DNA of 64,000 nt from Stutzerimonas stutzeri RCH2 (GTDB taxonomy: Bacteria > Pseudomonadota > Gammaproteobacteria > Pseudomonadales > Pseudomonadaceae): positions 1,612,001-1,676,000 of the forward strand of contig NC_019936.1 in NCBI RefSeq assembly GCF_000327065.1, read 5' to 3'. The position numbers and the translations under genes are program-made. Shown here piece by piece: positions 8,783-18,100 of this stretch. Positions within the stretch are counted from its first letter, which is position 1. Every line of letters starts with the position of its first letter. The notes under the pieces were generated by a model. That model saw only the letters and a program-made list of their open reading frames with translations. It was not told where the DNA came from and did not search any database.

Positions 8783-11344
8783 TCAGCGAAGCCGTTCCTG
8801 CACCCGCCGTTGAATGGTTTCGCTTACCCGGTCGCTTAGCTGCAAGCTGGTCAGTAGCGCCGGAATGTCCTCTTCAAGGTTGATCGAAAAATTGATTGGT
8901 CTGCCACCTTCCAGAGCCGGGTTGCGGCCATTCAGACGTAGCCCGAGGTTCAGCTTGCCGCTCTCATCATAGCGGACGTCGCTGCTTAGCAAATCATAAT
9001 GAAAATCGTGCAGGGCCTCGCTGACGATTCTCATGGCCGGGTTTGCCTGGCCGAGGGCTTCGATCTTTGGTGAGCGAAAGCGCAGTACGCCGCCGGGTGC
9101 GCGTGCGGCAAGCTGCCCCTGATCCACGCTCAGGCCCGTGGCGCTGCGGTGAACCTCGAAGCTGCCGTCGATCAGTCCGCTGCCGCTGAGCCCTTCGGTT
9201 GGATAGGCCGCCAGCACCTCTCCCAGTTGCACACCTTGCACCCGGGCGTTGAGCTGCTGATGCGCAACGGCAAGGTCGAGGGTTGCGGGCTCCAGCCAGA
9301 ACCGGCCGCCGAGGATGTGCGTTTCGGCAGTCAGCCAGCTCAGGCGCCCTTGTGCTGGCTGATCGAGGCTGGCGCTGTACGCACCACGCAGCAGCAGCGG
9401 GCCGAAAGTGAAGCCGGGGTTGAGCTGCGCCAGGCGCAATTCGGTGATATCCATCTGCAAACGATTGCGCTGCAGGTTTCCGGCAAGGCGCGCATCGAGG
9501 CCGGATATCTCTGTGCGGTCGTAGATGCCCGCCAGACCCCGGGCTTCCAGGGTGAGGCTGGCTGACGGCGCACTGCCATCCGCCGGCAATGAAAGCTTGC
9601 CGTCGCCCAGCAGTCGCCCACTGTTCAGCTCGAGTGCCGCCGGCCAGGCGGTGAAGCTGCGGGCCAGTGGGTTGCCAGCCCGCAGGAACACCTCTTGCAA
9701 CTTGCCATTTACTTGTAGAGGACCGTTCCAGACCTTGTTCAGATTGGCTGCCAGTGCCAGGCCGGCGTCATTGCTCAGCGGTCCGGTTGCGCTCAGCCGC
9801 GTTGTGTCGATGTCCAGCTGGCTGCTCCAACGCCAGCCTTGTGCGATCAGCTGCGGATGCTCCAGTGCGCCCAGGCGCAGCTCCACGGGGCCGCGGAAGC
9901 GCCACGCGCTCGCTTTGGCCCCGCTGCGCTCGATCTGCAGACTGAGCGGCTGCGGCAGCTCGGCGCGCAGCTGACTGGCCGCAAGTTCAGCGCTGGTCAG
10001 TCGAGCGAGGGTTACACGCGAAGCCTTGTGCAGTTGCAGGTCGATCCGCTCGAGATCGGCTCGGCCGGAGAGGTTCAGCGTGGTATCCAGGCCTTGTAGC
10101 GCAAGCGAATCAAGTTGCAGCTTGCTGCTGCGTACGTGCAGGCGTGCCTGTTCGATATCCAATGCGTAAGGCGCGGTTGTCGCCAGCTGCGCGCGAGCCT
10201 GCAGCGTTGCGGGGGAATTGCCCTGGACTTCGAGCCTAAGCTGTAGTGGCAGGCGCCCTTGAACCGTTGCCCCTTCCGCAGGGCTGATGTCGATGTTCAG
10301 AAGGGTGGGGCGCAGGCTTTTTGGCAGTTCGGCGATCAGCGCTGGCTCGGGGCGCAGTTGGAGGTTGGCTTTCAGCTCGGTGGGCAGCCACAGGCCGTCC
10401 TTTCCATTTGCCGCGAGATCGATCTCACCCTGCAACTCGCCAAGGCCGATGACCGGCCAGAAGGCCGGCAGGTGGGCGGAGAGACGCAGGTCACCGGCAG
10501 CATCGCGCCAGTCGAGCGCGCCGCCCGGCCTTTGTGGCAGGGCTAATGACCAGCCAGCGCCGAGGCGCATGTCCGTAGGCATGTCCGGCAGCGCGGTGGG
10601 TTGATAGCTTGCCCAGTCCCCGAGCCATTCCAGCAGCCAGGGCGCTTCCGGCAGGTTGCCCATCAATAGGGTGCCGCTCCACAGCATCCGTTCATCGGCA
10701 CGCGTCAGCTGCTGGCGGGTTTCCAGGCGCGGCTGCTCGTCGATCAGCAGCTTTGCCTCAATCAGGCTGTGCAGTTCATCGGAACGCTGAGCGTCGATCA
10801 TGAGCGATAGCTGCCGCTCATTGCGTTGCAGATCAAGGCGGGCCTGAAGCGGCAGCAACGATTCGCCGGAATGTTGCAGCTGCAACGACCCCCGTTCGTC
10901 GCAACGCCCCTTGGCGCACGGCAGCTCCATCTGCAGATCGACTATGGTCAATCGCTGCGGCAGCCAGGCAGCCCATTGTTCGTATCGTTCGAGGTCTGGC
11001 GGCGAGGGTTCGTCAGAGGCTTCTGGCAGCGCAGACAATGTGACTCGGGCGCGCTCAATGGCCAAGGACTGTGGCGGCAAAGGGCGGAAAAAACTGGCTA
11101 TCTGCAGATTAACTGCGCCTATCTGCGCAGCTACGTTCAGGCCGTCGGCTGTCTTTTGAACATAGTCCAGCCGGTCGATAAACACGCCTTGGCTAGAAAG
11201 ACGCAAGCCCTGCCACTCGAGTCGCTCGATACCTTGCGCACGCTTGAACAGGTTCCACTGATACCAGGCGAAACCGCCAGCGAGCAGTGCCGATACCAGT
11301 AAGGCTGATAACAGCCAGAGCAGGATTCTCGACGGTTTTGTCAT
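8783..11344 (-). CDS. ydbH: YdbH family AsmA-like intermembrane lipid transport protein
   Basis: An 853-residue protein with one N-terminal membrane helix (residues about 8-27, ILLWLLSALLVSALLAGGFAWYQW) followed by a very long periplasmic domain rich in alternating hydrophobic strands, such as LNLSGRADLERIDLQLHKASRVTL. This is the bridge-like architecture of AsmA/YdbH/TamB proteins that carry phospholipids from inner to outer membrane. The C-terminal region with GGVLRFRSPKIEALGQANPAM and NPALEGGRPINFSINLEEDIPAL is characteristic of the YdbH/DUF3971-like end. ATG 11344 is preceded by GGAAG. The gene heads the ydbH-ynbE-ydbL operon. Confidence 0.87.
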   Translation of the reverse strand: MTKPSRILLWLLSALLVSALLAGGFAWYQWNLFKRAQGIERLEWQGLRLSSQGVFIDRLDYVQKTADGLNVAAQIGAVNLQIASFFRPLPPQSLAIERARVTLSALPEASDEPSPPDLERYEQWAAWLPQRLTIVDLQMELPCAKGRCDERGSLQLQHSGESLLPLQARLDLQRNERQLSLMIDAQRSDELHSLIEAKLLIDEQPRLETRQQLTRADERMLWSGTLLMGNLPEAPWLLEWLGDWASYQPTALPDMPTDMRLGAGWSLALPQRPGGALDWRDAAGDLRLSAHLPAFWPVIGLGELQGEIDLAANGKDGLWLPTELKANLQLRPEPALIAELPKSLRPTLLNIDISPAEGATVQGRLPLQLRLEVQGNSPATLQARAQLATTAPYALDIEQARLHVRSSKLQLDSLALQGLDTTLNLSGRADLERIDLQLHKASRVTLARLTSAELAASQLRAELPQPLSLQIERSGAKASAWRFRGPVELRLGALEHPQLIAQGWRWSSQLDIDTTRLSATGPLSNDAGLALAANLNKVWNGPLQVNGKLQEVFLRAGNPLARSFTAWPAALELNSGRLLGDGKLSLPADGSAPSASLTLEARGLAGIYDRTEISGLDARLAGNLQRNRLQMDITELRLAQLNPGFTFGPLLLRGAYSASLDQPAQGRLSWLTAETHILGGRFWLEPATLDLAVAHQQLNARVQGVQLGEVLAAYPTEGLSGSGLIDGSFEVHRSATGLSVDQGQLAARAPGGVLRFRSPKIEALGQANPAMRIVSEALHDFHYDLLSSDVRYDESGKLNLGLRLNGRNPALEGGRPINFSINLEEDIPALLTSLQLSDRVSETIQRRVQERLR

Positions 11345-11600
11345 CGGCACTTCCAATAGGCGAGGGATACAGCATAGCTGCATAACAGGCGCAGCGGCCT
11401 GTGCGCTGGCGAGGTGCAAGACGCGACAATCGGATGTGCACGAAGTTCAGTCGGAGGCCGCGGCAGCCCTTGTGCCAAGGGCGTTTGAACGCCGTGCGCC
11501 GAACTTGTGCACATTTGCTCGCCGGCCGTGTCAAGGGCTTATGACAAACTGTCGCAAATCGGCGGAATCCATAGAACGTTAATAACCAATTGAAAAATAA

Positions 11601-11628
11601 GCGTTTTTTTCGTTGGCGAAAAAAACGC
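11601..11628. repeat. Perfect 12-bp inverted repeat with TTGG loop
   Basis: The arms GCGTTTTTTTCG and CGAAAAAAACGC are perfectly complementary around TTGG. The T7/A7 tracts sit inside the stem rather than after it, so this is not a standard intrinsic terminator. It could be a transcript stabiliser, a cruciform site or an attenuator of the ydbH or Sel1 leader. Confidence 0.6.
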
Positions 11629-11692
11629 CAGTTTAAGCGCAGCCCCCATGACACGTGGCGTTCGACGATTTGTCTGCTGTTTGTCCACTGAG

Positions 11693-11715
11693 TTATCCAC
11701 AGCTTCTGTGGATTA
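11693..11715. promoter_or_regulatory. DnaA-box pair arranged as an inverted repeat
   Basis: TTATCCACA (11693-11701) is a perfect match to the DnaA box consensus. TGTGGATTA (11707-11715) on the other side reads TAATCCACA on the minus strand, one mismatch away. Together they form the palindrome ATCCACAG-CTT-CTGTGGAT. A DnaA site is plausible, but a repressor operator of similar sequence is equally possible. Confidence 0.5.
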
Positions 11716-11786
11716 AAAACAGCTGTGATCCGGATCTAATTTTTTCGCTTTTGACAAGACTTTAACTCTCGGAAAAAAGGAGTAGA

Positions 11787-12239
11787 GTGCGCGACCTTAT
11801 CCATCCAGCCCCCCTGATGTGCATGAGAACGCGTACCTCCGCTTCCGCTTCCTTCACTACTTCCACTCCATCGGCACGTCTGCCGCTGCGTATGGCGCTG
11901 TGGTTGCTCGACAGCCAGCACCTGGGCCGCAACCAGGGCGTCAAGCGAATCGCCGGCCGTCTGCTCAAGCAGCCCGCGCGTGAGGGCGTGGTAGAGGCGC
12001 AGAGCCGCCTCGGGCGCCTGCTCTGCTGCGAGTGCGAAAGTCAGCGTGACCGCCGCATTGGTTTCGAACTGCTGCGTCAGGCCGCACGCGCCGGTGACTG
12101 CCAGGCACAGCTGGAGCTAGGCCGTCTGTATGGCGAGCCGGACCACCCCGAGCCGGCCAAGGCGCGCCTCTGGCTCGAGCAGGCTGCAGCGCAAGGCTCG
12201 CAGGAAGCGGTGCGCTTCCTGCAACGGGTCAAGGCCTAA
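11787..12239 (+). CDS. Sel1-repeat protein
   Basis: A basic 150-residue protein. Residues about 60-150 form two to three Sel1-like helical repeats (GVVEAQSRLGRLLCCE, RIGFELLRQAARAGDCQAQLELGRLYG, AKARLWLEQAAAQGSQEAVRF). Such repeats form solenoid surfaces for protein contacts; the partner is unknown. The GTG at 11787 has AGGAG four bases upstream. ATGs at 11817 and 11823 are alternatives that lack a good ribosome site. The N-terminal 30 residues are rich in S, T and R and have no repeat. rmuC begins 62 bp downstream on the same strand. Confidence 0.75.
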   Translation: MRDLIHPAPLMCMRTRTSASASFTTSTPSARLPLRMALWLLDSQHLGRNQGVKRIAGRLLKQPAREGVVEAQSRLGRLLCCECESQRDRRIGFELLRQAARAGDCQAQLELGRLYGEPDHPEPAKARLWLEQAAAQGSQEAVRFLQRVKA

Positions 12240-12301
12240 GCGGGTCAGCCCCGTCTCCCTGCGGGTCGCTATACTGCCCGGCAATTTCGCCGGAGCCTTT
12301 C

Positions 12302-13774
12302 ATGTCCTTTGATCCTCTTCATCTATTGATCGGTCTGGCGCTCGGCGTGGTCGCTCTGGCCGCGTTGAGCGTTTATCTGCAGCGCCGTCTGTCGTCCAGC
12401 GAAGCCGAGCAGGCGATGCTCGACGAAAGGCTCAGGCAAGCCGCGCTGGCCCAGGAAGGGCTGGCCGCGCAGCTGGATGGCTGCCGGATCGAACTCGCCG
12501 AAGTGAATGGCATAAAGTCCGCGCAGCAGGCCGAGCTAGCCGCGTTGCGCCGGGAGACCGAGCTGCTGTGCACACAGCGTGACGGCAACATCGAAACCAT
12601 CGCCGACCTGCAGGCCGAGCGTGACGCTCAGATGGGAGAGTTGCGCCGGCTGAGCGCAGCGCATGCAGCGCTCGAAGCCGAATTGCGCGAACAGCACAAT
12701 GCTCATCAGCAGCGTCTGGCTGACCTGCAGGCTGCACGTGACGAGCTGCGCGCGCAGTTCGCCGAGCTGGCCGGGAAGATCTTCGATGAGCGCGAGCAGC
12801 GCTTCAGCGAATCCAGTCACGAGCGTCTCGGCCAGCTGCTCGAGCCGCTGAAAGAGCGTATCCAGTCGTTCGAGAAGCGTGTCGAGGAAAGCTACCAGAA
12901 CGAGGCGCGTGAGCGATTTTCCCTGGCCCGTGAGCTGGAGCGGCTGCAGCAGCTGAATCAACGCCTGGGCGATGAGGCCACCAACCTGACCCGCGCGCTG
13001 CAAGGCCAGAAGACGCAGGGCAACTGGGGCGAGCTGGTGCTGGAGAAGGTGCTGGAACACGCCGGGCTGGAAAAGGGCCGTGAGTACCATACGCAGGTCA
13101 GCCTGAAGAGTCCGGATGGCGAGCGTTTCCAGCCGGATGTGCTCATTCATCTACCGGGTGACAAGCAGGTGGTGGTTGATGCCAAGGTCAGCCTGACCGC
13201 TTATCAGGCGCTGACCTGCGCCGAGGACGATAGCAGCAGGGCGCTGGCACTCAAGCAGCACGTTCAATCGCTGCGCAGCCATCTCAAGGGCCTCTCCCTC
13301 AAGGACTATCAGCGCCTGGACGGGTTGCAAAGCCTCGACTTCGTATTGCTCTTCGTCCCGATCGAAGCGGCCTTCGCGGCTGCGCTGCAGGCGGACCCGG
13401 ATCTGTTTCAAGAGGCCTATGGGCGACACATCGTGATTGTCAGTCCGACCACGTTGCTGGCCACGCTGCGGGTAATTGACAGCCTGTGGCGCCAGGAGCG
13501 ACAAAGCCAGAACGCCCGCGAGATCGCCGAGAAGGCCGGTGGGCTGTACGACAAGTTCGTCGCCTTCATTCAGGATCTCGACGAGATCGGCAGCAGGCTG
13601 CAGCAAGTGGATCGCGCCTACCTTGCTGCACGCAACAAGCTCAGCGATGGGCGCGGCAACCTCGTTGGTCGTGCCGAGCAATTGAAGTCGCTCGGTGCGC
13701 GTGCCAGCAAGCGCTTGCCGGGAGACTGGCTGGAACGCGCCGGTGCTGAAGAGCTCAGCGAGGTTGGTGACTAG
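12302..13774 (+). CDS. rmuC: DNA recombination protein RmuC
   Basis: A 490-residue protein. An N-terminal hydrophobic helix (LLIGLALGVVALAALSVYL) is followed by a long coiled coil (residues about 30-210, rich in E, A, L, R and Q). A PD-(D/E)XK-type nuclease-like core comes next at about 225-430, with TQGNWGELVLEKVLEHAGL, QPDVLIHLPGDKQVVVDAKVSLTAY and VLLFVPIEAAFAAAL. RmuC limits rearrangements at inverted repeats; its biochemical action is not settled. The catalytic-type DAK (VVVDAKVSL) is present. It converges on the MgtC-like gene with only 9 bp between stops. Confidence 0.93.
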   Translation: MSFDPLHLLIGLALGVVALAALSVYLQRRLSSSEAEQAMLDERLRQAALAQEGLAAQLDGCRIELAEVNGIKSAQQAELAALRRETELLCTQRDGNIETIADLQAERDAQMGELRRLSAAHAALEAELREQHNAHQQRLADLQAARDELRAQFAELAGKIFDEREQRFSESSHERLGQLLEPLKERIQSFEKRVEESYQNEARERFSLARELERLQQLNQRLGDEATNLTRALQGQKTQGNWGELVLEKVLEHAGLEKGREYHTQVSLKSPDGERFQPDVLIHLPGDKQVVVDAKVSLTAYQALTCAEDDSSRALALKQHVQSLRSHLKGLSLKDYQRLDGLQSLDFVLLFVPIEAAFAAALQADPDLFQEAYGRHIVIVSPTTLLATLRVIDSLWRQERQSQNAREIAEKAGGLYDKFVAFIQDLDEIGSRLQQVDRAYLAARNKLSDGRGNLVGRAEQLKSLGARASKRLPGDWLERAGAEELSEVGD

Positions 13775-13783
13775 GCGAGGGTC

Positions 13784-15031
13784 TCAGCGCAACAACAGCA
13801 CCGCAAGGCCGGTCAGCAGACCGGCGAACATGATCGGCAGGGTGCGTAACGCCAGCTCGCGGCCGCCGATCAGGACGATCAGCATGGCCTTGACCAGGCT
13901 GTTGCTCAGTGCGGCGAACACAATGCCGCGTATCGCGACCTCATGGCTCAACCCGTCGTGCGCCTTGCTGGCGAGCGAGAGGGTGATTGCGTCGACATCG
14001 GTCAAACCTGCCACCAGCGACACCAGATAGATGCCGGCGTCACCCAGCCAGTGGCGGGCGCCTTCCACCAGCAAAAGAATCAGTACCAGCAGGGCGGCAA
14101 AGCGTAATGCCGGGCCCAGTTCGAACGGGTTCTTCAGCAGCGGTTCGGGATTGTCATCGGGCGTCTCGCCGGCACGCAGATAGTAGAACAGCGCGCCAGC
14201 CGCATAGATGGCGCCGGCACAGGCCAGCGGCAAGGCGAGGCCGGGCAGCAGGGCCGGATTGACCAGGCCGACTTCCAGCAACACGCGGGGAAACATCAGC
14301 GCGGAAGTCGCCAGCAGACCGGCTGCCAGCGCCGCGCGCAGTTGCGGTGCATTGAGCCGAGCCAGCGTGATGGTCATTGCGGTGGACGAGACGATGCCGC
14401 CAAGTAGCGCGGTCAACAGCAGGCCGTGCCGCGCCCCAAAGAATCGGATGGCTACGTAGGCGGCGAAGCCGATGCCGGCAATCAGCACCACCATCATCCA
14501 GGTGGTGTAGGGGTTGAGCGCCTGCCAGGGGCCATAGCCCTGGTTCGGCAGCGCGGGCAGCAGCACCACGGAGATGAACAGCATCTTCAGCGCGCCTGCC
14601 AGTTCGGCCTCGCTGAGCCGCTTCAGCGCCTGATGCAGGCGTGCCTTGAGGCTCAGCAACAGCGCCACCACGATGGCGCAGGCGGCAGCCAGCTCGCGGC
14701 TTTCAGCGACTGCCAGGCTGCCGAGAACGAAGGTCAGCAGCAGGGCGACTTCGGTGGTCATGCCGTAATCGCCACTGCGGTGCGCGTCGATGACGTAGCC
14801 GGCAATTACCAGCAGAGCGAGCATGCCGAACATCGCTACCCAGGCAAGCGCGCCCAGATGGTTGATGCTGACGGCTGCCAGCCCGCCGAACAGGCCCGCC
14901 AGGCCGAACGTGCGAATGCCGGCGACGAGCTCCTGGCCCGCATTGTCCCGACCGCTCCAGGTGCGTTCGGTCCCGATCAGCAGGCCAACGGCAAGCGCCG
15001 TAGCGAGGTTAAGAAACAACTCGAGCGTCAT
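13784..15031 (-). CDS. MgtC/SapB family membrane protein with DUF4010 domain
   Basis: A 415-residue, very hydrophobic protein. The N-terminal part (residues about 1-140) begins MTLELFLNLATALAVGLLIGTER and matches the MgtC/SapB fold, with GIRTFGLAGLFGGLAA as its conserved loop. The C-terminal part (about 180-390) is the DUF4010 helical bundle, with GILVSSTAMT-like sequence (GGIVSSTAMTITLA) and GLTDVDAITLSLA. About twelve membrane segments are expected. The function is unknown; a transport role for divalent cations is often proposed by analogy only. No operon partner is evident. Confidence 0.82.
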   Translation of the reverse strand: MTLELFLNLATALAVGLLIGTERTWSGRDNAGQELVAGIRTFGLAGLFGGLAAVSINHLGALAWVAMFGMLALLVIAGYVIDAHRSGDYGMTTEVALLLTFVLGSLAVAESRELAAACAIVVALLLSLKARLHQALKRLSEAELAGALKMLFISVVLLPALPNQGYGPWQALNPYTTWMMVVLIAGIGFAAYVAIRFFGARHGLLLTALLGGIVSSTAMTITLARLNAPQLRAALAAGLLATSALMFPRVLLEVGLVNPALLPGLALPLACAGAIYAAGALFYYLRAGETPDDNPEPLLKNPFELGPALRFAALLVLILLLVEGARHWLGDAGIYLVSLVAGLTDVDAITLSLASKAHDGLSHEVAIRGIVFAALSNSLVKAMLIVLIGGRELALRTLPIMFAGLLTGLAVLLLR

Positions 15032-15137
15032 CGTTCGCCTCGCTGCCGGCAGTGCAGATAGCCATCAGTGTAACCGCCCGCGAATCGGGGCATCGTCACG
15101 GTTCGGCAGGAGCGGGGCGCCCGCAGGCTGCGCTCCC

Positions 15138-18100
15138 TTATCGCAAGGTCAGATGCCGGCTCATCAGGGCGCGCAGTGCGGCTGGCTTGACCGGCTTGGC
15201 AAGAAAATCCAGCCCGCTGGCATGAATCGCCGCGATCAGCTCCGGGCGGCCGTCGGCACTGATCACCACACCCGGCACCGGCTCGCCGAGGCGAGTGCGC
15301 AGCCAGGCCATCAGCTCGGTGCCGGTCTGGCCCTCGTCCAGGTGATAGTCGACCAACACCAGTTGCGGGCGAATATCCTCGGCCAGCAGGGCTTCGCATT
15401 CGTCGCGGTTGCTGGCGGTCCATACCTGGCAGCCCCAGCGTGTGAGCAGGCTGCTCATGCCGACCAGAATGCTGTCTTCATTGTCGATGCACAGCACCTG
15501 GGTACCGGTCAGCGCGCTGTGCTGCGGTTCCCCGCGTTTTACCACCGGCCGTGGCTGGCTGAGCGCGCGGGCAATCGGTACGGTGACACTGAACACGCTG
15601 CCCTTGCCTGGCCAGGAGCGCACCTCGAGGGGATGCTCAAGTACATGGCAGAGGCCGTCAGCGATGGCCAGTCCCAGGCCAAGCCCCTTTTCTGCGCGTG
15701 TCTGGTGGCTGTCCAGGCGTTTGAACTCTTCGAAGATCACCTTCAGCTTGTCCTGCGGAATGCCCGGTCCGCGGTCCCAAACCTCGAGCCGCAGGGAGGC
15801 GCCTTGCCGCCGCACGCCGAGCACCACCCGGCCCTTCGCGTAGCGGAACGCGTTGGTGAGGAAGTTCTGCAGCACCCGGCGAAGCAGGCGAATGTCACTG
15901 TCGACGCGCAGCTTGCTGCCGTGTACGCGGAAATTCACGCCCTGTTCACGGGCCAGTACGGTGAACTCGGTGCCGAGCGTGTCGAACAGCGTGGCCAACG
16001 GGAAGGGGTTGCGATCCGGCGTGACCCGGCCGCTTTCCAGGCGTGAGATATCCAGCAGGTCGGTGATCAGGTCCTCGGCCGAGCGGAGCGAGCTGTCCAG
16101 ATGCTGTACCAGTTCCTGGGCTTCCCTGGGCAAAGCGCTTTGCTGGTGCGACAGCGCCGCGGAGAACAGGCGCGCTGCGTTGAGCGGCTGCATCAGGTCG
16201 TGGCTGACAGCGGCGAGGAAGCGCGTTTTCGACTGATTGGCGGCTTCGGCCGTGCTCTTGGCTTCGATCAACGCCTGGTTGAGCTGCGACAGTTCCTGGG
16301 TGCGCTCGCTGACCCGCTGCTCGAGACCTTCGTTGGCGTCTTTCAGCGCGCGTTCGGCCTCGCGGTAGGCGGTAATGTCACTGAAGCTCATGACGAAGCC
16401 GCCGCCCGGCATCGGGTTGCCGATCAGCTCGACCACTCGGCCATTGGGGAACAGTCGCTCGGAGGTATGCGCGCGGCCCTGGCGCATCCAGTACAGGCGC
16501 TTGGCCACATGGGTGTCGGGATCGCCCGGGCCGCACAGGCCGCGTTCGGCGTTGTAGCGAATGATGTCGGCGATCGGCCGGCCGATGTAGACCAGCCCGT
16601 CCGGGTACTCGAAGAGTTCGAGATAGCGATGGTTCCATGCCACCAGGCGCAGCGACTGGTCGACCACGCTGATGCCCTGGGTGATGTTCTCGATCGCACC
16701 TTGCAGCAGCGCGCGGTTGAACTGCAGTACTTCGGAGGCTTCGCCGACGATGCGCACCACGTCGTCGACCTGCATGTCGCGGCCTTCCAGCGCCGCTTTG
16801 ACCACCGCGCGCGTGGAGGACGCGCCGAGCACGCCAGCGAGCAGGCGCTCGGTATGTGCGATCCACTGGCCGTCGGCCTGCAGTTTGGGCGTGAAGTCCT
16901 GGCCGTGGCGGCGGGCGAAGCGCTGGAAGCTCTGTTCGGCGCGTTCGGCACCGACGAAGCGCGATGCCAGGGTCAGCAGGTCCTCGACGCGCACGGCGAG
17001 CAGGCGCCGCGCGCCGGTCGGCGAGGTGATTTCCTGGCCGATGAAGCGGCTGGCCTGCCAGTGCTCGGCTACGTGAGTCTGAGTCAGGATCGATACCCAG
17101 AAGAACAGCGTGGCATTGCCGATCAGCGACAGGGTGACGCCCAGGGTCAAGCCGCTGAGGCCGAATCCGAGGCCGCCGTTGTACATCCAGCTCAGGCCCG
17201 GGAACATGTCCAGCGGCCAGCCCAGCAAGGGCAGGATCAGCGTGTAGAACCAGATCGCCGCACCGGCGGTGAGGCCGGCGAACACGCCGCGGCGGTTGGC
17301 CTGCTTCCAGTACAGCGCGCCGACCATGGCCGGCGCCAGCTGGGTAATGGCGGCGAAGGCGATCTGGCCGATGGTGGCCAGCGAGGCGGTGGAGCCGAGC
17401 AGACGGTAGCTGACATAGGCCAGCAGCAGAATCGCCACAATGGTGATGCGGCGTACCGAGAGCATCCAGTGGCGGAAGGCCTCGAAGGGGCGCTCGGCCT
17501 CCTGGCGGCGCAGCAGCCAGGGCAGCAGCATGTCGTTGGAAACCATGGTGGAAAGCGCCACGCTGGCGACGATCACCATGCCGGTGGCCGCCGAAGCGCC
17601 ACCGATAAAGGCCAGCAGCGCGAGCCACGGATGCAGCTCGGCCAGCGGCAGGCTGATGACGAAGGAGTCCGGGGTGACACCGGCCGGCAGCAGCATCTGT
17701 CCGGCGAGGGCGATCGGCACGACGAACACGGCAGCCAGCACGAGGTAGAGCGGGAACACCCAGCGGGCCAGGCGGAAGTCCCGTGGTTCGATGTTTTCCA
17801 CCACCGAAACGTGAAACTGCCGCGGCAGGCAGACAATCGCCATCATCGCCACGGTGGTCTGTACCAGCATCGCTGCCCAGTTGACGTTCTCGCTCCAGAA
17901 GTCGGCGAGCTCCGGTGCGTCGTGGGCCCGGTTGAACAGGTCGCCGAAGCCGTTGTACAGGCCGAAGGTGACGAACGCCCCGACCGCGAGAAAGGCCAGC
18001 AGCTTGACCAGCGACTCGAAGGCAATCGCCAGGACCATGCCACGGTGATGCTCGGTGACGTCGAGGTTGCGGGTACCGAAGAGGATGGTGAACAGAGCCA

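Larger units (their letters stand above)
11345..11786. other. Intergenic region (442 bp) between ydbH and the Sel1 gene
   Basis: This gap lies between divergent genes. Its right half is clearly more AT-rich than the surroundings and holds a 12-bp perfect hairpin (11601-11628), a DnaA-box-like inverted repeat (11693-11715) and a TTGACA hexamer at 11751 with no convincing -10 at normal distance. I see no convincing coding sequence in it. Confidence 0.6.

Noticed and set aside
11193..11654. A 153-codon minus-strand frame across the ydbH start and the hairpin
   Set aside because: It overlaps ydbH in another frame and its sequence runs through the A/T hairpin arms, giving a basic, featureless product.
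11693..11715. A chromosomal replication origin
   Set aside because: Only one perfect and one imperfect DnaA box are present, without dnaA, dnaN, gyrB or rpmH nearby.
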